A stretch of DNA of 64,000 nucleotides, taken from Chitinophagales bacterium (GTDB lineage Bacteria; Bacteroidota; Bacteroidia; Chitinophagales; Saprospiraceae). Made by a program: the position numbers and the translations under genes. The stretch is from contig JAFLBO010000004.1 of the NCBI GenBank assembly GCA_017303475.1, forward strand, positions 62,001 through 126,000, written 5' to 3'. Shown piece by piece: positions 17,250 through 25,163 of this stretch. Within the stretch, counting starts at the first letter, position 1. Each line of letters opens with the position of its first letter. The notes under the pieces are model-generated. The model had not been told where the DNA came from. It made no database searches and saw only the letters and a program-made list of their open reading frames with translations.

Positions 17250-18131
17250 TTATCCTTTCAGCTCGGCCACCAGTTTATCCGCCAGCCCGAAAGAGGTACT
17301 GGACGAAATACGTGCCCTGCGGAGCGTGCCGTCTATCTCGCAGGCGGCAAAGGCGTGGTAATTACCGGCGGCATCGTGCTCGCAATAGGCCCCCAGCGGC
17401 AATTGGCATCCACCATCCATGAGTTGTAGTACCCGGCGTTCCACATTGGTGCAGGAGGATATTTCCGGGTGGTGGATTTTTTTCAGCAGGAGTCGGGTGG
17501 CGGTATCGTGGCGGTTGGTTTGCCAGGCCAGAACCCCTTGTGCGGGCGCGGGCACGAACTCGCGCGCGGGGAGTTCCAGCACTTTCAGATCAGAGGTATC
17601 CAGCCCCAGTCTGCCTACCCCGGCTGCGGCCAGGAAAATGGCATCAAAATCGCCGGCACGGAGTTTTTCGAGTCGGGTGGGCACGTTTCCGCGGATGTCT
17701 TTGAGTTGCACATCGGGCCTGAAGGCTGTAAGTTGCGCTTTGCGACGGTTGGCGGAGGTGCCCACCACGGCATTGGGTTTGAGCTTGAGCAGCGCCTGAT
17801 CTGCCCAGGCTTCCGGCCTGATGAGTAGCAGATCAGAAGGATTGTCCCGATAGGAAACGGCTGTAATCACCAGTCCTTCCGGCTGACTGGTGGGCAGGTC
17901 TTTCATAGAGTGCACCGCCAGGTCTATATCTCCGCGGAGCAGGGCATCTTCAATCTCTTTGGTAAAAAAGCCCTTGCCTTCGAGTTTGTCGAAACTCAGG
18001 TGTTGCACCAAATCGCCCTGGGTTTTGATGATCACGAGTTCACTTTCCACCCCAATTTTGGCCAATTCTGCCTGAGTGAATTCCGCTTGCCAGAGTGCAA
18101 GCTTGCTGCCGCGTGTGCCAATTTTAATCAT
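17250..18131 (-). CDS. hemC: Hydroxymethylbilane synthase (porphobilinogen deaminase)
   Basis: Cytoplasmic enzyme of haem synthesis that polymerises four porphobilinogens on a dipyrromethane cofactor. The 293 residues are close to the usual ~310. Visible family signatures are IGTRGSKLALWQ at the N-terminus, the KDLPT and GTSANRRKAQL active-site loops with conserved Arg and Lys, APAQGVLAWQ, and the cofactor-binding Cys in DGGCQLPLGAY. No other haem genes are adjacent. Upstream, GACCTTTG lies 4 nt before the ATG. The long inverted repeat at 18171-18283 separates it from the graspetide operon. Confidence 0.95.
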   Translation of the reverse strand: MIKIGTRGSKLALWQAEFTQAELAKIGVESELVIIKTQGDLVQHLSFDKLEGKGFFTKEIEDALLRGDIDLAVHSMKDLPTSQPEGLVITAVSYRDNPSDLLLIRPEAWADQALLKLKPNAVVGTSANRRKAQLTAFRPDVQLKDIRGNVPTRLEKLRAGDFDAIFLAAAGVGRLGLDTSDLKVLELPAREFVPAPAQGVLAWQTNRHDTATRLLLKKIHHPEISSCTNVERRVLQLMDGGCQLPLGAYCEHDAAGNYHAFAACEIDGTLRRARISSSTSFGLADKLVAELKG

Positions 18132-18135
18132 GGTG

Positions 18136-18143
18136 CAAAGGTC
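18136..18143 (-). promoter_or_regulatory. Candidate -7 box GACCTTTG of hemC
   Basis: One mismatch to TAnnTTTG, with the same 4-nt distance to the ATG seen at three other genes in the window. Confidence 0.35.
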
Positions 18144-18170
18144 GTAAATCCCGGGTAATATGGAGGGGAG

Positions 18171-18283
18171 GAGGTTTTTTTACTGCGGAGGTTTTATTTA
18201 CCGCAGAGGTGCGGAGGCGCAGAGTATGTTACCTCCGCGTCTCCGCGCCTCTGCGGTAAAAAACCTCTGCGGTAAAAAAACCT
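18171..18283. repeat. Long inverted repeat ending at the graspetide operon stop codon
   Basis: Arms 18171-18223 and 18232-18283 pair almost throughout (modules ACCGCAGAGG and GCGGAGGCGCAGAG). Poly-T/A tracts inside the arms suggest termination of the minus-strand operon. The 3' arm reaches the stop codon of the redoxin-like gene. Confidence 0.75.
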
Positions 18284-19245
18284 CACTTGCGCGCCTCCTC
18301 CAACCAACGCTGCAATTCTTTAGGACTCATATGTGGGTACAGGATTTTCTTATTTCGGGAAATCAGCAACCCCCGGAACCAGGCATAGTCCTGATTCAAT
18401 TTATGGTATTGATCCAGTGTGCAATAAGTACCACACCAGGGATAGGCCATCATTTTGAAAAAATTGCCTTCGGTTTCCTTATCCAACTCATGATCCTTGC
18501 AATGAACCCCGATAATGGTTACCTGATCCTTGTAGGCGGCTTCAATTTCTTTCAGTTTTTCTATCTGGTATTCAACTATGCGGGATGTGTTCCAGAAAAA
18601 TACAAAAGTGTAAGGCTTCAAAGCTACCATAGAATCAAGGCTCATGACACCCTGGGTGTATCTGGCAAAGGCTATGTTTTGGATATACGTGCGAAGAACC
18701 AGATCCGGATATACGCGCGGGTGACTACCCGGCCGTATCAGGGAGGCGCTGCTGCCATCGGGTTTAATATCTGTGAGGCGCATCAATACCGTGTCTACGA
18801 GCACCCAAAGTGAATCCTTTACCAGGCAATGCGGCGTACCGTTGTCGGCCATGATCCGAACGCCCCGGTTATCTGGCACTGTTATGGTGACAAAATCGGT
18901 TTCATCGGTGTATATGCCGTTGCCGTTGAAATCAATCAGGCCAAGGTTAAATGCTGTAAAGTTGGTTGCCACCTGCGTGGAGCGGATTTTACTCCGGTCG
19001 TTCAGGATGTTGTTGCTGTTGATCAGGTTTTTGGGATACCTGTTTTCCAGCAGGGTATCTGCAAACACCAGGGATAGGGTTTCCGTTTTTGGCAAAACCG
19101 GTGCAGGGGTTGGCTGCGATTTGGGCAGGTTTTGGCCTGTATGGCAGGCGGATATAATCAGCAGGGAAAACAATCCCTGGATTGCAGAGGCTGAAGCAGG
19201 CGTCATAACTACTTTTCTGAAGTGAAGCACGTAAAGAAAAGTCAT
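18283..19245 (-). CDS. Redoxin-like lipoprotein at the end of the graspetide operon
   Basis: Up to 320 residues. A start at 19206 is also possible, giving a compact lipoprotein signal ending LLIISAC. The C-terminal ~130 residues look like a TlpA/thioredoxin fold: YTFVFFWNTS at the first strand, EIEAAYKDQVTIIGVHC, then the PWCGTYCTLD region. The CxxC that normally follows FFW is replaced by NTSR, so classic disulfide chemistry is unlikely there. Two cysteines spaced C-x3-C occur later. The middle third (about 60-200) has strands with DFNGNGIYTDETD. As last gene of the operon it may assist peptide export or folding in the periplasm (inference). Confidence 0.7.
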   Translation of the reverse strand: MTFLYVLHFRKVVMTPASASAIQGLFSLLIISACHTGQNLPKSQPTPAPVLPKTETLSLVFADTLLENRYPKNLINSNNILNDRSKIRSTQVATNFTAFNLGLIDFNGNGIYTDETDFVTITVPDNRGVRIMADNGTPHCLVKDSLWVLVDTVLMRLTDIKPDGSSASLIRPGSHPRVYPDLVLRTYIQNIAFARYTQGVMSLDSMVALKPYTFVFFWNTSRIVEYQIEKLKEIEAAYKDQVTIIGVHCKDHELDKETEGNFFKMMAYPWCGTYCTLDQYHKLNQDYAWFRGLLISRNKKILYPHMSPKELQRWLEEARK

Positions 19246-19260
19246 TTAGCGCAAATAGAC

Positions 19261-20568
19261 TTACACCTGATGGAACAAACTGCTTAGTTGGTTGAATATG
19301 CGGTCCAGTACGCGTTTGTCTTCCGTGATGAGTCGCACTTCTCCGCTCATTTCCTGCCGGAAAGGGATTTCTTTTTTATCCGAACGGAATAATCCGGATG
19401 GCAATTCCAGGTCCAGCAAATACACGGGCTCTTTGTTTTCCTGTTGCGGGAGCAGCGACATCCCGGTCACCCGTGCTTCTACCACGCCGTATTCCTGCTC
19501 CGGATAGCCATCCAGTTTGAGGATGGCCCGTTGGCCGCCGGCCACTTTACCTGCATCTGCCATGCCCAGTTGAACCTTGCCTAATAATGCAGCCGACGAG
19601 TTTTTATGTTCCGGCACTATAGCCATCACTTCCTCTCCGGCGTTCAGGGATTGCTGCGCGCTCCAGATACGGGAGAACGACGCCTGGCCTTCAATAGGGG
19701 CTACCACCAGAAAGGTTTGCTTCCAGGAGTCGATGGCGCTTTCCAATTGCGCCAACCCTGCGGCAACGGCCAAGTTTTTATTGTTATGGCTATCAGATTT
19801 GCCTTGTTTGAGGTCAAGAATTTGCCCTTGTAATTGCCGGATTTGCAATTCCTGCTGAAAAAGTGCAGCTCGTGCGCTCTCCAGTTGTCGCTGATGCCCC
19901 AGAAAGGCCATTTCAGCGGCTTCCAGCTCCTGATCCGGACTAAGTTTTTCCTTGTGCAGTTGCTGTTGCCGGCGGAATGTTTTTTCCGCCAGGGCAAAAT
20001 CTTTTTCAAATATGGCAATCTGGTTGACCTGGCTTTTGCGGATTTGTTCCAGTCCTTGAATTTGGCGTTCCAGGTAGCTGATCTTTTCCGCTACACCGTT
20101 AAAGGCATCGAAGTATTGCTTATCTTTCCATTGTTGCGCCAGGGTAGCAAAGGTGTTTTGCAGCTCACCCAGTTCCAGTTGCTCCGGCAAATGGCTGTAG
20201 GCTGCCGAATCTGCCAGCCATTGTTCCAGGCGCAGCACATCCTGCCAGTGGGCAGTATTTTCCATCACTGCCAGCACCTGGCCTTTTTCTACCTGTTGTT
20301 TATCCTGTACCAGAATTTCCTGTACCCTGCCGCCGGTTTTGGCCATCAGCCGAATGGGCGGATTTTGGGTAGTGAGCACCACTTTACCGGATACGGTATC
20401 CGGGTAATGAATCAGATAGCTCAGTACGAGCAACAGGCTGAAAAGGCCCAGCATCACAGAGATGCCGTAGCGCATCATCCAGGAGGGCGGATTGCCCAGC
20501 AGGTACTGGATTTGCTCCCGTTCATTGAGCGCTATCCGGGGATGGTCTGTTTGATCTCGGTGGGACAT
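19261..20568 (-). CDS. HlyD-family secretion adaptor of the graspetide exporter
   Basis: A 435-residue membrane-fusion protein. It has a short cytoplasmic N-terminus, one membrane helix (about 35-57, GISVMLGLFSLLLVLSYLI), a lipoyl-like half GKVVLTTQNPP, and a long coiled coil (~110-265) with QIQGLEQIRKSQVNQ and ELEAAEMAFLGHQRQ. The second lipoyl half and a C-terminal barrel follow. It would link the C39 ABC transporter at 25545-27779 to an outer-membrane channel. The start overlaps the 3' end of the SPASM maturase gene by 47 bp. No tolC gene lies in this operon, so the channel is supplied elsewhere. Confidence 0.9.
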   Translation of the reverse strand: MSHRDQTDHPRIALNEREQIQYLLGNPPSWMMRYGISVMLGLFSLLLVLSYLIHYPDTVSGKVVLTTQNPPIRLMAKTGGRVQEILVQDKQQVEKGQVLAVMENTAHWQDVLRLEQWLADSAAYSHLPEQLELGELQNTFATLAQQWKDKQYFDAFNGVAEKISYLERQIQGLEQIRKSQVNQIAIFEKDFALAEKTFRRQQQLHKEKLSPDQELEAAEMAFLGHQRQLESARAALFQQELQIRQLQGQILDLKQGKSDSHNNKNLAVAAGLAQLESAIDSWKQTFLVVAPIEGQASFSRIWSAQQSLNAGEEVMAIVPEHKNSSAALLGKVQLGMADAGKVAGGQRAILKLDGYPEQEYGVVEARVTGMSLLPQQENKEPVYLLDLELPSGLFRSDKKEIPFRQEMSGEVRLITEDKRVLDRIFNQLSSLFHQV

Positions 20569-21688
20569 AGTCTGGTTTCAGTTTGAATTCCGGCAGCACT
20601 TCGCGCATACCGTAAAAATCAATAGCCTGTTGTTTGAGCGGGTTGGTGCTCCATTCTTCCCACTCGCAGGTATAGGGGTTGTAGCCGCATTTGAGCGGTT
20701 TGGCGTACATATCGTGCGGATTTTCCAGGTATGCCCGGCAATCCGTGCAGATATACCTGAACTCGCAATCCTTGCAGACTGCAATCTGATCCTTGGTGAT
20801 GTTCCAGTATTTTTTGAACTCCGGATGCTCCAGAGCTTCCTGCAGCGTAGTGTCTTTGATGTTGCCAAACGATTGCGCCATGGACGGGCAGTTTTTGATA
20901 TTGCCGTCTGCGTCTATGGAGATTTTCCGGTTGAGGCAGGAGTTGTGGGCCAAAGATTCTGTGTAGGTTGAAATATTAGGGGTAAAATAATGATGACTAA
21001 TAACACCACAACTTAGGTGCCCGGTTACGTCGGTTGTAACGGTAACAACATGTCCAAAACCAGTTGTTCGGCTGTATTTTACTGCGTTTTCAGGTGCATT
21101 GTATAATGAAATCGATCTTATTCGATAGTTCAGATGCATCAACTTAATTAAGCCCTTTAATGATTTTTCTGAATCATAAGGCGCAAATATTTCTACACTT
21201 TCAATAATAGAATTGTCTATTTATAATATAATTTTTTTTATAAATCCGACAGATATTTCTGAAAAAAACCTGAGCTGAATAAATCTGCAGCCTAATTTTG
21301 GTACCTGACCCAAAAATTGGAATAAATCATTTTTATTTTGGTTAACATCAATGATTACATTGGAAATTTCACCAGGATAATCCCAGTCAGTGTTAAGAGG
21401 AACGTAGTATTCCGGAAAGTTGGTAAATGTTAAAAGATCTGCTTTAACTAACTGTTCGAAATAATCATAAATTGTTTTTTTATTTTGATTGTTACCGCCA
21501 GAATACTGTTTAACAAGATCCTCAATGATAAATCCACTTTTATTGTTAACTAGAATTTCATATAATAAATTTGGAATTAACAAATAACTATTCCTTTCTA
21601 AATCACATAGAATTGACCTTGAAAATCCGTGAGATAATAGTGCATTTGTATTGAGGATACACTTTTCATTTAGACTTGACTTTTTCAT
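20522..21688 (-). pseudogene. gwsS: Grasp-with-spasm SPASM-domain maturase, interrupted by in-frame TAA
   Basis: The frame starts with ATG at 21688 and carries SRSILCDLERNSYLLIPNLLYEIL and CRFIQLRFFSEIS, both typical of the N-terminal part of this family. It meets TAA at 21223-21221. The same frame continues with IDNSIIESVEIFAPYDSEK, then ISLYNAPENAVKY and a SPASM cysteine cluster (NSCLNRKISIDADGNIKNC, VCKDCEFRYICTDCRAY, LKCGYN). Without the stop it would be a 388-codon protein of normal architecture. A TTG (21142) or the ATG next to it could in principle restart translation. The 5' part is AT-rich and the 3' part balanced, with the change near 20985. The product would modify the precursor with the ATP-grasp enzyme. 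Confidence 0.82.
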
Positions 21689-21924
21689 TATCGAATAATT
21701 TTTGAAATTGGTTTCCCCAAGGTACTCATTAATGTATATTTTTCAGTTTGATAATCACTTACTTCAATGTAAAGTGAATCTAGACTGGAAATATCACCAG
21801 TTCCATTTTCATTTATACTGCTTAGGGTAAATAATTGTGCAAATTGATAATTTGCCGGCAAGTTTGGGCCATTTAATATATCTGGTAAATAGTGCTTTAG
21901 AAGCCTTTTTTTTTTGTCCTTCAT
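21688..21924 (-). CDS. 78-aa protein of unknown function in the graspetide operon
   Basis: I do not recognise a family. It has a basic N-terminus (MKDKKKRLLKHYLP) and a Ser/Glu/Asp-rich middle, with no signal peptide and no Gly-Gly cleavage site. Its TAA stop overlaps the ATG of the SPASM maturase gene as TAATG, so the two are translationally coupled, and it starts 3 nt after the ATP-grasp gene. It could be an accessory binding protein for the maturases. A second precursor is less likely because no leader/core junction is visible. It is AT-rich like the genes around it. Confidence 0.65.
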   Translation of the reverse strand: MKDKKKRLLKHYLPDILNGPNLPANYQFAQLFTLSSINENGTGDISSLDSLYIEVSDYQTEKYTLMSTLGKPISKIIR

Positions 21925-21927
21925 GTT

Positions 21928-22890
21928 TTATAAGTTAGTTTTGTTTAGCTCTTGAGCAATTATTTTTTCAAGATAATAGTTGCAGGGCTTTGAGGTCATT
22001 CCAAATTGACCAATAGGATTCACTTCAAGAAAAACAAATTCTCCTTTTTTAGTAAAAACAAAGTCAATTGAACCTGTTTCAAGGCCTATTGCTTTCATTA
22101 ATGCTGAAATTTTATGTTCCAAAGAATTTGGGAGCTTAAATGGGAAATGTCTACTAGGGTTTTGGCTTAGGTACTTCCTAAAGTCAATGCTAGTTTGTTT
22201 ATGGCTTTGTGAACGAATTGCCATACTGAAAAATTTCCCATTAAGATAAAATGTTCTGATGTCTGCTTCCTTTTCAAGAAGTACTTGAAACAAAGTTGGG
22301 AAGTAATTACTGGGAATCTGATTCTGAGAGATTTTTTCTGTATAAATAGTGAATGCTCCTTGTTTTATTCTTGCAGTCAGACTTTCGGAGATACACTTCG
22401 TTGCTACTTTTTTAATTCGCGGAAAGTCCTTTTTTTTTGTTAATATCCACGTGTCAGGGATCAAAATACCTGCGTTTTGGGCCTCGTTAAGGACGATTAA
22501 CTTATTCAATCCTCGGGTTTCGAAGCTGCCAATGTGTGGTTTTCTATTTAGCAAAAAATATATATATGCCTCCAAAATATTGTTTTCATCCTTTAGATGA
22601 TTTAGGAAAATTCTTTCTAGATCAGAATCTATCACATTGGGTAATGAAGGACTTGAAAAATTTATTCTTCCCCTTCTATACCAAAAAGCACTAATTTTAT
22701 CAAGATCTAAGACGAAATTATTGTTTTTAATAATTTTTGCATTGTTAAAATTGGAATTTGAAATGGTTATGGTTTTTAGTTTAATAACATCTTCAGCATT
22801 TATTCTAAAGTACGAATTCTTGTAGTATTTTAACCATTGAATGACCTCGCTAGTGCTATAGTCTTGCTCTTGGGAAATAATTAATATCAT
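21928..22890 (-). CDS. gwsG: Grasp-with-spasm ATP-grasp peptide maturase (graspetide ligase)
   Basis: A 320-residue RimK/MvdD-like ATP-grasp enzyme. The N-terminal domain begins MILIISQEQDYSTSEVIQWL and contains AFWYRRG, the pattern of the grasp-with-spasm family. The central nucleotide-binding part has CISESLTARIKQGAFTIYT, and the metal site is EVNPIGQFGM near the C-terminus, with IDFVFTKKGEFVFLE before it. Such enzymes activate Asp/Glu side chains with ATP and join them to Ser/Thr or Lys side chains of a precursor, making lactone or lactam rings. The precursor at 24824-25048 is the presumed substrate. It starts 2 nt after the OmpA-type gene. Confidence 0.9.
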   Translation of the reverse strand: MILIISQEQDYSTSEVIQWLKYYKNSYFRINAEDVIKLKTITISNSNFNNAKIIKNNNFVLDLDKISAFWYRRGRINFSSPSLPNVIDSDLERIFLNHLKDENNILEAYIYFLLNRKPHIGSFETRGLNKLIVLNEAQNAGILIPDTWILTKKKDFPRIKKVATKCISESLTARIKQGAFTIYTEKISQNQIPSNYFPTLFQVLLEKEADIRTFYLNGKFFSMAIRSQSHKQTSIDFRKYLSQNPSRHFPFKLPNSLEHKISALMKAIGLETGSIDFVFTKKGEFVFLEVNPIGQFGMTSKPCNYYLEKIIAQELNKTNL

Positions 22891-22892
22891 TA

Positions 22893-24746
22893 TTAGTTGG
22901 ATTTTTTTATTATGTTGATTTCTGCTGGAGATAGCAACGGGAGCCCAATTTTTATTCTGTTTTCATTTGTCTTTTCTATGTCGTCTTCCAATCGAATCAC
23001 TAATTTTCCGTTGATTACTTCCACATTGGTCCCATATTTTTGAGGTTTACCAATGTCCATGTTGTATCTGTCATACATCATAGCGTATTGACCCCATTCT
23101 GCCTCTCCTTCAACGCACCTGCTTTTTAATACCGGAAGCCATTTTGAAAAAATTACACTATCTGCTGCATGTTGAAATATAAAAAAAGGCGCTGAAGCTG
23201 CATTTTTACCAACTTCACTAATTTTTGGCCAGCCTTTTTTTTCTAAGGTTGCTAAAATAAGTTTTAAATGAGCCATATCCTGAATAGCCATGTTTTCATC
23301 ATTAGGATAAGGCAAAATCATAGAAGAATCGATGCCGTTAGTTGGCCCAATTATATTATTGAGTTTGGTCGTTAGCCCTCTCATTTTTAAATTATCTAGG
23401 CGAAGTGAGTCTAGCCAAAAGGCATAATTGGGATTTTGGAACGAATTATAAGTCAGCTTAATTTCATTCGTAATGAAATGCCACCCCTTTTCCTTTTCCA
23501 TTTCATTAAATCTCGGATCAAAAAGCAATAAAATCTTCTGATCATCGCTAGCACTATTAAGCCATTTTTTTAGATATGAGTATACCTCCTTCTTATTTTT
23601 GGCTTTTAACTGCTGGATTGCATTTCTATAAAAAATCATACTAATATCTAATTCAGACTGATGGATTTCAACTCGTCTGTTTAATTTTCTTCCTTCACTT
23701 AAATAATTTGGTTGTGCAGGATTTGTACTTCCAAGTGCATTGACGACAAATCTGAATTCTGGTATTTTTTGGTGATTTACCAAGTACGAGAATACCTCTT
23801 GCGCTCGATTTTGAGACAATTTAGTATTAAGGATTCCAATAGTGTCTGTATGCCCTGTTATTTCAAAAACTATTTCAGGGTGTTTTCTTATAAGTTGAGC
23901 AAAAGAATCCAAATTATTCTTCTCTGTATCATTTAGTGAGCAACTGCCTGAGTCAAAATGGATAATTAGATCATCGAATTTTTGTACTAAATTTTCATCT
24001 TTTTCAATTTCATAGCGACTGCAATATTTCCCAAATTGGATGCCATTAAGGTCTTTATTTCCAGATATCTTTTTTAAATTAACATTATCAATAAAGTATT
24101 TTGTAGATTGAAATGAGCGACTCTTAGGCCAAGAGTCTGTTTTAAAAATGCCAATTAAGAAATAGTTTGCAGAACACATGGGAGAAAAATGCCACTTCAA
24201 TTGGACCCATTTATTCCTTTCGATGGTATCTTTTTTTAAAGCTGGAACTTTAAATAATCCTCTATCCTTTGGAATAAATTTTCCTGGTAAAAATGCGACG
24301 CCTAAATGTTTGTCTAAATCTGGGTCAATACCTCCTTTATCTGGTATGAATATCCATAGGCTGGCTTCGTAATTTTCACCAACGATTAATGGCTCAATTG
24401 TTTGACTTATCAAATAGGTTGCTTGACCATTTTTACCAGCACCAGGCAAATAGTTTTGCATCATCATAGATTCTCCGTCTTGAGCTTTAATCTTTTCAAA
24501 AGGACAATGCCCCCATAGCTTTTCATCAGATGTTTGATTGTAGGATTCGTCACATAAAATTCCTGCCGTATTCATGTTATCCCAATAATATACCATTGAC
24601 GGGAATTTGCCGTATACCATATCGCAGGATAGGCAACTAATGTTCCCATGTTCTTCAAAGCTGCCATTTTTTATCAAATTTTGGGAATACACGATGGCAT
24701 TAGTTGTCAATAAGCTAAGATAAAAAAAGGCACAAATTTTGATCAT
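22893..24746 (-). CDS. NPSFE-OmpA-DUF6624 fusion protein inside the graspetide operon
   Basis: About 617 residues from the ATG at 24746, which starts a signal peptide (MIKICAFFYLSLLTTNAIVYSQ). Domain order: N-terminal beta domain opening NLIKNGSFEEHG with two CxxC-like cysteines (~22-240); OmpA peptidoglycan-binding domain (~265-370) with FEITGHTDT and GRKLNRRVEI; then ~230 residues containing GWPKISEVGKNAASAPFF, FQHAAD and YMLMYDR-like spacing, typical of DUF6624. Its position inside the operon between precursor and maturase genes is unusual. It might be an envelope receptor, anchor or immunity factor for the peptide (inference). AT-rich like its neighbours. Confidence 0.82.
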   Translation of the reverse strand: MIKICAFFYLSLLTTNAIVYSQNLIKNGSFEEHGNISCLSCDMVYGKFPSMVYYWDNMNTAGILCDESYNQTSDEKLWGHCPFEKIKAQDGESMMMQNYLPGAGKNGQATYLISQTIEPLIVGENYEASLWIFIPDKGGIDPDLDKHLGVAFLPGKFIPKDRGLFKVPALKKDTIERNKWVQLKWHFSPMCSANYFLIGIFKTDSWPKSRSFQSTKYFIDNVNLKKISGNKDLNGIQFGKYCSRYEIEKDENLVQKFDDLIIHFDSGSCSLNDTEKNNLDSFAQLIRKHPEIVFEITGHTDTIGILNTKLSQNRAQEVFSYLVNHQKIPEFRFVVNALGSTNPAQPNYLSEGRKLNRRVEIHQSELDISMIFYRNAIQQLKAKNKKEVYSYLKKWLNSASDDQKILLLFDPRFNEMEKEKGWHFITNEIKLTYNSFQNPNYAFWLDSLRLDNLKMRGLTTKLNNIIGPTNGIDSSMILPYPNDENMAIQDMAHLKLILATLEKKGWPKISEVGKNAASAPFFIFQHAADSVIFSKWLPVLKSRCVEGEAEWGQYAMMYDRYNMDIGKPQKYGTNVEVINGKLVIRLEDDIEKTNENRIKIGLPLLSPAEINIIKKSN

Positions 24747-24767
24747 AGATTTTTTATGTAAGAATAT

Positions 24768-24798
24768 GTTAGCCATTTCAAATGTCGAAATGGCTAAC
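24768..24798 (-). promoter_or_regulatory. Hairpin between precursor gene and the rest of the operon
   Basis: GTTAGCCATTTC and its exact complement (12-bp stem) enclose a 7-nt loop, 25 nt after the precursor stop. It is not followed by a T tract on the minus strand, so it fits an RNA-stabilising or attenuating element that would let precursor mRNA exceed maturase mRNA, rather than a full terminator. Confidence 0.5.
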
Positions 24799-24823
24799 AA
24801 GTTTAAATTCGAGTTAATTAAGA

Positions 24824-25048
24824 TTAGCCACCGCTATTTGCTGAATCATCTCCTATTGGAGTGCCATTAGCAGATTCGGTGTAGTTATCCATGTAAGTTT
24901 GCCCATTTTTATGGGTGTCTTCATAACGATCATGAGAGACACCTGGATTACTTGTGTCGGTCCATCCCCCGCTTATCAAAATAGGGTTTACCACCTCGTT
25001 TTGCTTAAATGTTTTAAATTTTTTATCCGAAATTTTTTCAAAGTTCAT
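24824..25048 (-). CDS. Graspetide precursor peptide
   Basis: A 74-residue peptide. The leader-like N-terminus (MNFEKISDKKFKTFKQNEVV) is Lys-rich and ends in LISGG at residues 24-28, a double-glycine cut site for the C39 peptidase of the neighbouring exporter. The 46-residue core that follows is rich in Thr, Ser, Asp, Glu and Asn, with no Cys. That is the composition expected for side-chain ester or amide rings made by an ATP-grasp ligase. Its place directly ahead of the maturase genes supports the role. The final residues (DDSANSGG) include another GG. Ring topology cannot be read from sequence alone. Confidence 0.8.
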   Translation of the reverse strand: MNFEKISDKKFKTFKQNEVVNPILISGGWTDTSNPGVSHDRYEDTHKNGQTYMDNYTESANGTPIGDDSANSGG

Positions 25049-25163
25049 ATTTGAAATTATTTAAATTTAAGTCCCTCTTTTCAATCGCCCTAATCCTCTC
25101 AGATTCAGGCCGGGTGGGAACTTTCCCGTCTCCCCTCCCTCCGCTCGCGCGAACTGCAGCAGG

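Noticed and set aside
6287..21223. TAA reassigned as a sense codon in this organism
   Set aside because: Many intact genes here end in TAA (for example at 215 and 13947), and only two accessory genes have internal TAA.
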